DNA of 8,947 nucleotides from DASQVO01 sp035640715 (GTDB lineage Bacteria; Actinomycetota; Actinomycetes; Streptosporangiales; Streptosporangiaceae), in NCBI GenBank assembly GCA_035640715.1, contig DASQVO010000299.1:1-8947 (forward strand), given 5' to 3'. The notes under the pieces were generated by a model. It was not told the DNA's origin. It saw nothing but the letters and a program-made list of their open reading frames with translations, and did no database searches. The translations under genes and the position numbers were made by a program. Positions 1 to 5,948 of the stretch are shown here, in pieces. Position 1 is the first letter of the stretch; each line of letters opens with the position of its first letter.

Positions 1-101
1 TCATCCGCCCCATACCGGGCTGGCCCGCCCGGACCTGACTGCGCTATCCACGTGTGCCCATGCCATGCCAACGACCTGAGCGTGACGAATGCACTCATAT
101 G

Positions 102-116
102 ATCCCGGCGCGGGAT
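102..116. promoter_or_regulatory. short inverted repeat upstream of the CYTH-CHAD gene
   Basis: ATCCCG (102-107) and CGGGAT (111-116) are perfect reverse complements around a 3-nt loop. The repeat ends about 20 bp before the ribosome binding site of the gene starting at 148. It could be a small operator or an RNA hairpin in the 5' leader. In DNA this GC-rich, a 6-bp arm can occur by chance, so this is only a candidate. Confidence 0.25.
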
Positions 117-147
117 GGACGGGGCCCGGCCGGGTAGGGAACACGGC

Positions 148-1665
148 ATGGTTACGGACATCCGCGAAGTTGAGCTGAAGTACGAGGCCAGCCCGGAGGC
201 CGTGCTGCCGCCGCTTGAGGACCTCCCCCGGGTGGCCAGGGAGGCGGGGCACGACGAGGAGACACTCGGGGCCGAGTACTACGACACCGAGGACTTGCGG
301 CTGCTGCGCGCGGGCGTCACATTGCGGAGGCGCCGCGGCGGCCCGGACGCGGGCTGGCACCTCAAGCTGCCGGCCGGGCCGCAGACGCGCCGCGAGATCG
401 AGCTGCCGCTGGGCCGGACGGGCCGCACGGTCCCGGCCGAGCTCGCGAGCCTGGTCCGCGTGTACACCAGGGGTGAGGTGCTCCGGCCGGTCGCCCAGGT
501 GGATACCGTGCGCCGCCGCCGGACCCTCCTCGATGACGCCGGGACGTCGCTGGCCGAGGTGGTGGCGGACGAGGTATCCGCGCAGACCCTCGGCGAGTCC
601 ACGACGATATCCCGGTGGCGTGAGGTGGAAGTGGAGCTGACCGGTGGTGACCGGCAGCTGCTGCGGGCCGCTGACCGGCGGCTGCGCCGCGGCGGGCTCC
701 GCCCGGCCGGGCGGATGGCGAAGCTGGAACGGGCGTTCGCGGATCAGTTGCCCGCCGACGGCCAGCGGCCGTCGCTGGGCCGCCACTCGTCCTCGGCCGA
801 AGTGATCATGGCCTATGTCCGGGACCAGGCCGACGCGCTGAAGGCGCTCGATCCGATGGTGCGGCGCAACGAGCCTGACTCCGTGCACCAGATGCGCGTC
901 GCATCCCGCCGGCTGCGCAGCACGCTCCAGTCGTTCGGCTCGATCCTGCGTCCCGCGGACACCGCACACCTGCGCGACGAGCTGCGCTGGCTCGGCCACG
1001 TGCTCGGCGGCGCGCGGGACGCCGAGGTGCTCGCCGAACGCCTCGAGACCGAGGTGAAGCAGGCGCCGGCGGAGCTGGTGATGGGGCCCGTGCAGGCGCG
1101 GCTGCGGGAGCACTTCGCGCCGCTGGAGGCGCGGACCCGCCAGGCCGTGCTCGAGGCCCTCGACTCGAAGCGCTACGTCGGGCTGCTGGACGAGCTGGAC
1201 CGGCTGCTGGCCGACCCCCCGCTCGGCCCCGCGGCCAGCCACCCTGCCCAGGATGGCGTGCCCGGGAACGTGGCGCGGACCTACCGGCGGACGGCTCGCC
1301 GAATCCGGCGGGCGAAGCGGGCGCCCAACGGCCAGGCCAGGAACGTGGCGCTGCACGGCGCGCGGCGGGCGGCCAAGCGCGCCCGGTACGCCGCCGAGGC
1401 GGCCAGCCCGGTCTACGGCAAGCCGGCCCGGCGATTCGCCAAGCGGATGAAGAATGTCCAGTCCGTGCTCGGCACGCACCAGGACGCGGTCATCGCCCGC
1501 GACACGATCCGTGAGATCGGCGTGCGCGCGCATCTGGAAGGCGAGAACGCGTTCACCTTCGGCCTGCTTCACGAGCGCGAGACCGCCGCCGCCCGCGATT
1601 CGGAAAGCCAGGCCCGCAAGGAATGGAAGCGCGCGTCCCGCCGCAAGTACCGCGCATGGCTCTAG
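148..1665 (+). CDS. CYTH-CHAD domain protein
   Basis: 505 aa, predicted cytoplasmic. The N-terminal CYTH (triphosphate tunnel) domain spans about residues 5-200. It opens with the ExExK signature (E7, E9, K11 in REVELKYE) and continues with YYDTEDLRLLRAGVTLRRR and WHLKLP, typical of this family. The C-terminal CHAD domain spans about 215-500 and has its conserved histidine-rich helices: VHQMRVASRRLRS (H247), ALHGARRAAKRARY (H403) and LGTHQDAVIAR (H444). CYTH domains bind or hydrolyse triphosphorylated substrates with divalent metal; CHAD helices bind polyphosphate. The family role is therefore linked to polyphosphate or inorganic triphosphate, but the substrate here is inferred. An upstream in-frame ATG lies at 115. 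I chose 148 because AGGGA sits 7 nt before it and the CYTH domain begins right after. Length is normal for the fusion family. It converges on the small gene at 1685-1930 with 19 bp between them. Confidence 0.95.
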   Translation: MVTDIREVELKYEASPEAVLPPLEDLPRVAREAGHDEETLGAEYYDTEDLRLLRAGVTLRRRRGGPDAGWHLKLPAGPQTRREIELPLGRTGRTVPAELASLVRVYTRGEVLRPVAQVDTVRRRRTLLDDAGTSLAEVVADEVSAQTLGESTTISRWREVEVELTGGDRQLLRAADRRLRRGGLRPAGRMAKLERAFADQLPADGQRPSLGRHSSSAEVIMAYVRDQADALKALDPMVRRNEPDSVHQMRVASRRLRSTLQSFGSILRPADTAHLRDELRWLGHVLGGARDAEVLAERLETEVKQAPAELVMGPVQARLREHFAPLEARTRQAVLEALDSKRYVGLLDELDRLLADPPLGPAASHPAQDGVPGNVARTYRRTARRIRRAKRAPNGQARNVALHGARRAAKRARYAAEAASPVYGKPARRFAKRMKNVQSVLGTHQDAVIARDTIREIGVRAHLEGENAFTFGLLHERETAAARDSESQARKEWKRASRRKYRAWL

Positions 1666-1684
1666 CACCATTCCGGCATGGCGG

Positions 1685-1930
1685 TCACTGGGTCCGTGTG
1701 GTTGTGGCGGCGGGTAGTTCGCGCCATAGGTCGGCCGGGTCGGTGCTGATCACGCACCATGGCCCGGCCTGCGGGCTGCCGGGGCGGTGGATGGCCTCGA
1801 ACCGGTAGCAGCCGCTGTGGCTGGTGAGCGTCACGTCGTAGCCGGGCAGGGCGGCGCGGAGGCGGTCGAGCTGGGCGAGCATGCCGGGCGCGGGTGCCGG
1901 GCGGCGGGTGTGCATGTCCGGTGTCTTCAT
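1685..1930 (-). CDS. small actinomycete hypothetical protein (81 aa)
   Basis: 81 aa, starting at ATG 1930 with GGAG at 1942-1939, 8 nt upstream. No signal peptide or membrane segment is visible. After a Pro-rich N-terminus, residues 17-75 look folded: MLAQLDRLRAALPGYDVTL, then GCYRFEAIHR, then PWCVISTDPADLWREL. From memory, this resembles short uncharacterised actinomycete proteins often encoded near XRE regulators; I have not checked this against a database. The stop codon of an upstream open frame overlaps this start as ATGA (1930-1927), a typical operon junction, but that upstream gene is broken. The tail of an XRE regulator lies on the other strand just beyond. Function is unknown. The alternative is a longer in-frame product reaching to 2338, but that extension has low-complexity Pro/Arg composition and is probably not coding. 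Confidence 0.65.
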   Translation of the reverse strand: MKTPDMHTRRPAPAPGMLAQLDRLRAALPGYDVTLTSHSGCYRFEAIHRPGSPQAGPWCVISTDPADLWRELPAATTTRTQ

Positions 1931-2030
1931 GGCTGGCGCTCCGCCATGCGGATCGATTCGGCCAGTTCGGCGGGGGTGCGGCCGTAGCGCGGGATCGGCG
2001 TGTGATCGCCCGCGTGGCGGGGGTGGCGCG
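1927..2030 (-). pseudogene. C-terminal remnant of an unidentified gene upstream of the 81-aa gene
   Basis: In the third minus-strand frame, about 25-30 codons read HTPIPRYGRTPAELAESIRM and end at TGA 1929-1927, overlapping the ATG of the next gene as ATGA. The composition looks like real protein (a YGRTPAELAESIR helix), but I find no usable start codon: the frame runs back through low-quality sequence to a stop near position 2046. I read it as the tail of a gene whose 5' part has been deleted. The parent family is not recognised. Confidence 0.35.
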
Positions 2031-2044
2031 GTAGCCGCCGGGGG

Positions 2045-2251
2045 CATCATTACATTGATCTGGCGCGTGGCTATGTGATGGCCGGGGACCAGGCGGGCGC
2101 TTTGCGCTGCCTCCAGCAGGCACGCCGGGTCGCGCCGCAGCAGACCCGGCACCATCCCATGGTCCGCGAGACGGTGCTGGCCATCGCAGCGGCACGGAGA
2201 GGACGCGAGGAGCTGAGCCTGTTCGCGTCCTGGCTTGGCCTGGGCCGCTAA
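2045..2251 (+). pseudogene. C-terminal fragment of an XRE-family (HTH-TPR) transcriptional regulator
   Basis: About 68 codons in one frame, ending at TAA 2249-2251. They match the conserved tail of actinomycete helix-turn-helix regulators that carry TPR-like repeats: HHYIDLARGYVMAGDQAGAL, then CLQQARRVAPQQTRHHPMV, then RETVLAIAAARRG and a final FASWLGLGR. This is the final TPR-like helix pair and the HPMVRETV signature that close such proteins. The N-terminal DNA-binding domain and most of the repeats are absent. The frame is open upstream only to a TGA at 2003-2005, and the only ATG inside is at 2078. I therefore call it a 5'-truncated pseudogene. Family members are usually about 280-420 aa. 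The break lies next to the broken minus-strand gene on its left. Confidence 0.7.
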
Positions 2252-2549
2252 CACGTGCGGTACGCGAGTTGCCGGTCGTGTTGCTGTCCTTGCAGGCTCC
2301 TGCGGAAGACGCGGGCCGCTACCCCTGGGTGCTTGCATCTTCCATGGTCATAGCGCCTGCCTGCGCCGACATGCGACCGGGCCCGGGCAGGTCCTGCTCG
2401 TCGCCTATCACCCAGGAGCCGCTGAATACCTCAGCGCCGTCCGCGATCGTGCAGACCAGACCGACCAGCACGCGGCCCCGGGCCAAGAGCCGGGGCCAGC
2501 GCCTGTGGCAGGCCGCCGGCCAGGTTGTCCCGCGCCGGCCTGGCTCCCG

Positions 2550-2594
2550 GCATTCCCGCTAGCCGGACTGGTTGGCAGCATTCCCGCTAGCCGG
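2550..2594. repeat. two copies of a 17-bp direct repeat, period 28 bp
   Basis: GCATTCCCGCTAGCCGG occurs at 2550-2566 and again, identically, at 2578-2594, separated by 11 bp (ACTGGTTGGCA). It contains the rare tetramer CTAG. It could be a duplicated protein-binding site or a small slippage duplication. No third copy was seen in the window. Confidence 0.75.
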
Positions 2595-2837
2595 TAGCCG
2601 AGTATGGGGGCGTGCCGTGAAGACGGGAGCGCTCACATGAGCGAGAGTCGGCAGTACAGATAAATACCGATTTAACAGTAAGCGTCACGGGACCTGCCAT
2701 TCGATGCGGGACCGTCGGCGCTCCGGTCGCTGCTGCCGTCAGGGCGGGATCGTCTCCCGCCGCGAACTGTCCGGGCGGCTGGGAAGCAGGGCGCGAGGCT
2801 TAATTCCGCCCTGAACGGCAAATCAACGCTGCCCGGG

Positions 2838-2963
2838 ATGAGGAGTGATCAGCTGAGGCTGAAAGAGCGAAGGTTCGTAACGCGCTGGAAGTCGTGGATC
2901 GAACCGGCCGCCGCCGTGGCTGCCGGTGCGGCGATCGCACGTGAGCTTTCCGTTGAGATCTGA
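2838..2963 (+). other. possible small ORF (41 aa), doubtful
   Basis: ATG 2838 to TGA 2961-2963 encodes a basic N-terminal half (RLKERRFVTRWKSWIE) followed by an Ala-rich helix (AAAVAAGAAIARELSVEI). No good ribosome binding site precedes the ATG. The same frame is open back to about 2683 without an ATG or GTG, so this could be the end of a decayed gene or a chance open frame. It ends 41 bp before the phosphatase start, so if translated it would sit in the leader of that gene. No family is recognised. Confidence 0.2.
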
Positions 2964-2971
2964 GGAGCTGA

Positions 2972-2994
2972 GAGGCAAAGACTTCTTCTGCCTC
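2972..2994. promoter_or_regulatory. hairpin in the leader of the phosphatase gene
   Basis: GAGGCA (2972-2977) pairs with TGCCTC (2989-2994); the 11-nt loop contains AAGA and TCTT, which could extend the stem. AAAAGT follows. The structure ends 10 nt before ATG 3005. It could modulate translation of the phosphatase or act as a weak terminator for whatever lies upstream. There is no U-run of the usual length, so a strong intrinsic terminator is unlikely. Confidence 0.35.
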
Positions 2995-3004
2995 AAAAGT
3001 AAAC

Positions 3005-4738
3005 ATGCGTAGCTCAAAATTCGCACCGCACCTCGGCGGATTGGAGGGGACCCTGGACCCAGTCGCCTCAGGCGCGCTGACACCGATGGGGCTGATGCAG
3101 TCCCCGTTCTGCGTGGTCATCCTCGACACTGAGCCGCGGATCGTCTGGGCTAATGAGGCAGCCGAGCATCTCGGTGACGGCATCCCGGCTACAAAGTGGC
3201 CCGGGCGCCGGCTGGGCGAGGTGCTGCCCAACGTGGACGTTGACTTGATCGAGCAGTCGCTGCGGCGGGTACTGGCAACCGGGAAGCCAGTGGCCGACCT
3301 CGAGGTGAGCAGCCACGCCGGCAGCGACCCCACCGATGAGCGTTTCTGGAGCTGCGCCCAGTTCCGGATCGGCGGGCCGGACGGTAAGCCCGCCGGGGTG
3401 GCCCACATGATGTGGGAGGTCACCGAGCGCGCCCGCAGCCAGCGCCGGCTCGCGCTGGCGGATGAGGCGAGCGCGCGGATCGGGACCACGCTGGACATCA
3501 CCCGGACCGCGGAAGAACTTCTCGACGTGGCCATCCCGCGCCTGGCCGACGCGGGCACGGTCCATCTGCTGGCCACCGTCATCAAAGGTGACCAACTGGC
3601 CCAGCAGGCACGTGACCAGAAGATGCGCCTGCGACGGGTCGCGCTGCGGTGGCCCGCCGGCCCGCCGACCACCCGGGAATACGTCCGGAATACATGGACC
3701 GAGACTGCCCCGGCGAAGCTGTTCCACCAGCGCCTGGTGGCCGGGTTGCCGGTCTGCCTGCCGACGTTCGGGGCCATGACCGAGGAGCAGATCGGGGAGG
3801 TAGACTCCGGCGCGGGCTTGGATCGCCTGATGGCCGCGCACGCGGCGGGCGCCCACTCGATGATGATCGTCCCGCTGACCGCACGGGGTGTCATCATGGG
3901 CATCGTCGCCTTGTACCGCCTTGCCGGTTCGAAGCCGTATACCCTCGCGGACCTGTCACTGGCGTGTGGCTTTGCCTCCCGCGCGGCGGTCCCGCTCGAC
4001 AATGCCCGGCTCTACACCCGCGAGCGGGCCACCGCACTGGCCCTGCAGCGCGGCCTGCTGCCCCGCCAGATCCCCAGCGTCCCCGGCCTGCAGCTCGCCT
4101 ACCGCTACGTCCCCGCCGAGGCCACCGTCGAGATCGGCGGCGACTGGTTCGACGTCATCCCCCTCCCCCAGGGCCGCTGCGCCCTCATCGTCGGCGACGT
4201 GACCGGCCACGGCATGCCCGCCGCCTCCCTGATGGGCCAGCTCCGCACCGCCACCCGCACCCTGGCCACCTTCGACCACCTCACCCCCGCGCAGGTCCTC
4301 ACCCGCCTGGATCAGATCACCGCCGACCTGACCGACGCCGAAACCAGCGCCACCTGCCTCTACGCCGTCCACGACCCCGCCACCGGCACCTGCGACATCG
4401 CCCGGGCCGGGCACCCCCTGCCCGCCATCGCCCGCCCCGGCCACCCAACCACCTTCCCCGCCCTGCCCCCCGGCCTGCCCCTCGGCACCGGCACCGGCAT
4501 CGGCGACGGCCGCTACCAGGCCACCCGCCTGCACGTCCCCCCCGGCAGTACCCTCCTGCTGTACACCGACGGGCTCATCGAAAACCGCGCCACCGGCATC
4601 AGCGCCGGCATGGCCCGCCTGGCCCGCACCCTCCAGACCGCCACCACGCTGCCCCTCACCCAGGCCTGCGACACCCTGCTGGCCACCCTGGCCCCCAGCC
4701 CGGCCGACGACATCGCCATCCTCATGGCCCGAACCTGA
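3005..4738 (+). CDS. PAS-GAF-PP2C (SpoIIE-type) serine phosphatase
   Basis: 577 aa, cytoplasmic, no membrane segment. A PAS domain spans about residues 30-145 (SPFCVVILDTEPRIVWANEA at its start). A GAF-like domain spans about 160-335. A PP2C/SpoIIE phosphatase domain spans about 345-576 with the metal-binding acidic residues in place: GGDWFD (D380, D383), GDVTGHGMPAAS (D398), LLLYTDGLIE (D522) and ADDIAIL (D568, D569). Actinomycetes carry many such proteins. They dephosphorylate STAS anti-anti-sigma factors in partner-switching control of alternative sigma factors, with the sensory domains setting activity. No anti-sigma kinase or STAS partner lies in this window, so it is an orphan here. ATG 3005 is the first possible start in the frame (stop at 2969-2971) but lacks an obvious ribosome binding site; ATG 3086 is an alternative just before the PAS domain. 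Codons in the last third are strikingly C-ending compared with the rest. Confidence 0.93.
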   Translation: MRSSKFAPHLGGLEGTLDPVASGALTPMGLMQSPFCVVILDTEPRIVWANEAAEHLGDGIPATKWPGRRLGEVLPNVDVDLIEQSLRRVLATGKPVADLEVSSHAGSDPTDERFWSCAQFRIGGPDGKPAGVAHMMWEVTERARSQRRLALADEASARIGTTLDITRTAEELLDVAIPRLADAGTVHLLATVIKGDQLAQQARDQKMRLRRVALRWPAGPPTTREYVRNTWTETAPAKLFHQRLVAGLPVCLPTFGAMTEEQIGEVDSGAGLDRLMAAHAAGAHSMMIVPLTARGVIMGIVALYRLAGSKPYTLADLSLACGFASRAAVPLDNARLYTRERATALALQRGLLPRQIPSVPGLQLAYRYVPAEATVEIGGDWFDVIPLPQGRCALIVGDVTGHGMPAASLMGQLRTATRTLATFDHLTPAQVLTRLDQITADLTDAETSATCLYAVHDPATGTCDIARAGHPLPAIARPGHPTTFPALPPGLPLGTGTGIGDGRYQATRLHVPPGSTLLLYTDGLIENRATGISAGMARLARTLQTATTLPLTQACDTLLATLAPSPADDIAILMART

Positions 4739-4933
4739 CACGGGGGGCGCGAGTGTGATCTCCCGGTCCAGTCGCGAGTGGCCCGCGGCGTCGATGATCT
4801 TCACGACGACGTCCGGGCTGACGTAAACGTGGTGGGAGCTGCTGTCAGCGGTTGCCATGGGGCCGGGGTCGCGTCCCAGGGCCGCTACCGCGATCGCGCG
4901 AGCGGCATCGTGGGCTTGCCGCAGGTCGTTCAC
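4739..4933 (-). pseudogene. N-terminal fragment of an aminoglycoside-phosphotransferase-like kinase
   Basis: From GTG 4933, 65 codons read as the start of an APH-family phosphotransferase. They contain MNDLRQAHDAARAIAVAALG, then SSSHHVYVSPDVVVKII and GHSRLDREITLAP. This corresponds to the N-lobe: a nucleotide-binding beta-hairpin and the strand with the ATP-contacting Lys (K45 of VVVKII), followed by the start of the RE-containing helix. Recognisable sequence stops at about LAP, and codon 65 ends exactly at 4739, the base after the phosphatase stop. The frame then runs antisense through the phosphatase gene, giving Gly/Ala-rich nonsense. The catalytic loop (HGD) and DFG-like motif are absent, so the product cannot be an active kinase. 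A stop codon lies two codons upstream of the GTG, which supports this start. Family members are normally about 250-300 aa. Confidence 0.7.
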
Positions 4934-5343
4934 CAGCGGTCACAAGGCGGGGCGGCCGACGTTCTGGCGAGGTTGATCTGAGTGCCCGTTCCAGCGCGCA
5001 TGTTGGGAAAAGTTTATCGTCATACCGTGGTTGGTGGTTTGCGGTATCGACGCGCCCGTCGGCAGGCAAGACTCCGACGACTAGCGGTCGCTTACGCGGC
5101 AAGCGCCCCGTCCGCTCAGGCATGTGAGGTCATCTCCGAGCGCCCAACGCGAGATCGCGGCGCGCCAGATCGACCTGATCTGCGTGCCTCAGCTGATGAG
5201 TACCCAGGGTCCGGCAGCCGCGCCGAACGGCGGTTACAGCATTGAATCGATGGCGGCGCTGGCTTTCACGGCAGGTAGCCGACGTGGCCTGGCTCAAGGC
5301 GGTCAGGGACGGCGGATTCGCAGCAGTCCGCGCTGCATGACCG
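4934..5343. other. about 410 bp without a convincing gene
   Basis: This is the upstream region of the kinase fragment and the downstream region of the toxin-antitoxin pair. Several short frames are open, but none matches a family I know. One plus-strand frame ending at TGA 5338-5340 reads WLSRQVADVAWLKAVRDGG and then FAAVRAA, which has protein-like composition and could be the end of a lost gene. The stretch 5005-5050 is locally AT-richer and holds an inverted repeat. Confidence 0.45.
5022..5047. promoter_or_regulatory. candidate operator: ATACCG-N14-CGGTAT inverted repeat
   Basis: ATACCG (5022-5027) and CGGTAT (5042-5047) are perfect reverse complements 14 bp apart. Allowing a 1-nt bulge, the outer bases GTC and GAC extend the arms. 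The centre-to-centre distance of 20 bp, about two helical turns, fits a dimeric regulator. It lies about 90 bp upstream of the GTG of the kinase fragment in an AT-richer patch, where a promoter for that gene would be expected. No regulator can be assigned. Confidence 0.3.
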
Positions 5344-5351
5344 TCACCGCC
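5298..5351 (-). terminator. possible stem-loop at the 3' end of the toxin gene
   Basis: GGCGGT (5298-5303) plus GACGG (5308-5312), separated by CAGG, pair with CCGTCACCGCC (5341-5351). Nested inside, GCAGC (5320-5324) pairs with GCTGC (5332-5336). Read on the minus strand, the structure begins at the end of the DUF5615 gene and covers its stop codon (5346-5344). There is no U-tract, so it is at best a GC-rich structured 3' end and not a canonical intrinsic terminator. Confidence 0.3.
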
Positions 5352-5658
5352 CGGCCAGGCTGCCAGGATCGGCGAGGGCGGTCAGGTCGCTGATGGCCTT
5401 GCTCGCCGTGGCGGCAGACTGGTCGGGCAGGCGCAGTACGACAATGCCGGCGTGATTGCCGGGCGGGTAGGCGCGGATGTCTCCCAGGCCGCGGTCCAGG
5501 GAGATCAGGATGCGTCCGGCCGCAGTGGCGGCGGCGACGACGTCCTGGTCGGGTGCGCCAGCCAGGCCTTCGTCGATGACGGTGTCAACGTCGTGACCGG
5601 CGTGGGCCAGGATGGCCGAGGACGAGGCGGGCAGGTTCTCATCGAGCTTGAACTTCAC
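5344..5658 (-). CDS. DUF5615 PIN-like protein, probable toxin of a TA module
   Basis: 104 aa from GTG 5658. It opens with KFKLDENLPASSSAILAHAG and continues GHDVDTVIDEGLAGAPDQDV, then RILISLDRGLGDIRAY and GIVVLRLPDQS. This is the DUF5615 (PIN-like) pattern: an N-terminal LDENLP with D6, E7 and N8, a central acidic stretch, and LDRGLGD (D55, D60), acidic positions that build the metal site in PIN-fold nucleases. Length is typical. Its start overlaps the stop of the upstream DUF433 gene as GTGA (5658-5655), so the two are probably translationally coupled. DUF433-DUF5615 pairs are widespread and predicted to be toxin-antitoxin modules in which the PIN-like protein would be an RNase. Toxicity of this copy is inferred only. 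The 5' extension to 5793 in this frame overlaps DUF433 and is not coding. Confidence 0.85.
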   Translation of the reverse strand: MKFKLDENLPASSSAILAHAGHDVDTVIDEGLAGAPDQDVVAAATAAGRILISLDRGLGDIRAYPPGNHAGIVVLRLPDQSAATASKAISDLTALADPGSLAGR

Positions 5659-5894
5659 CGCGACTGTGGCAGCGGGAGCAGTTCCTCGCGCGCAAGCGCT
5701 GCGCCGTAGGCGGCGGCCGCGCGTACGCCCGCGACGGTGACCGTGGGGTATTCGGCGGTGATTTCCTCCGCCGTCATGCCGGCCGCCAGGCAATCAAGGA
5801 TCACGCTGACCGGCACGCGGGTTCCGGCGATCACGGCCTGGCCGTGCATTACCCGCGGATCGGTGGAGATCATCTCCAGCTGCTCGGTGGTCAC
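5655..5894 (-). CDS. DUF433 protein, probable antitoxin
   Basis: 79 aa. It carries the DUF433 pattern: MISTDPRVMHGQAVIAGTRV, then PVSVILDCLAAGMTAEEITA, then EYPTVTVAGVRAAAAYGA. The family is a compact, winged or homeodomain-like helical fold often encoded directly before DUF5615 and regarded as the antitoxin and probable autoregulator of the pair. GTG 5894 is taken as the start. It overlaps the stop of the preceding open frame as GTGA (5894-5891) but has no clear ribosome binding site, so ATG 5873, seven codons in and just before the conserved core, is an alternative. The stop overlaps the next start in the same way. A perfect 10-bp-arm palindrome lies 55 bp upstream and is a candidate operator. 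Confidence 0.85.
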   Translation of the reverse strand: MTTEQLEMISTDPRVMHGQAVIAGTRVPVSVILDCLAAGMTAEEITAEYPTVTVAGVRAAAAYGAALAREELLPLPQSR

Positions 5895-5948
5895 GATTTC
5901 AGTCTGCCGTGCTGGGGCCGGAAACGCGAAACCATTTGCCAGAAGGTG

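Larger units (their letters stand above)
2252..3004. other. about 750 bp without a convincing gene
   Basis: No family is recognised on either strand. One minus-strand frame (2319 to about 2530, possible GTG at 2471) reads plausibly like protein, for example RVLVGLVCTIADGAEVFSGS, and ends at TAG 2321-2319; it may be the remnant of a lost gene. The stretch also holds a 17-bp tandem repeat (2550-2594), an AT-richer patch at about 2650-2690, an open plus-strand frame ending at 2963, and a hairpin just before the phosphatase gene. Confidence 0.5.

Noticed and set aside
1..1671. 556-codon open frame on the minus strand opposite the CYTH-CHAD gene
   Set aside because: Its translation is Arg/Pro/His/Gln-rich with no domain, and it mirrors the codons of a clearly real gene on the other strand; a GC-rich antisense shadow.
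1666..1684. Possible terminator between the convergent genes (CCAT...ATGG)
   Set aside because: Four-base arms and no U-tract; not enough structure to call.
2800..4002. 400-codon minus-strand frame opposite the PAS-GAF part
   Set aside because: Ser/Arg/Ala-rich antisense shadow with no motif; the plus-strand phosphatase is well supported.
3956..4738. Gly/Ala/Val-rich extension of the kinase fragment on the minus strand
   Set aside because: Continuous by chance with the kinase head, but the composition is that of a GC-rich antisense frame. Not a natural Gly-rich domain.
3649..4758. Long plus-strand frame inside the phosphatase gene, rich in Arg, His and Pro
   Set aside because: Shifted shadow of the C-ending codons of the PP2C part; no known domain and extreme composition.
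5124..5393. Plus-strand 89-codon frame starting near REIAARQIDLICVPQLMS
   Set aside because: The first 50 residues read plausibly, but no family is recognised, the rest is Arg/Gly-rich, and it runs into the well-supported toxin gene on the other strand.
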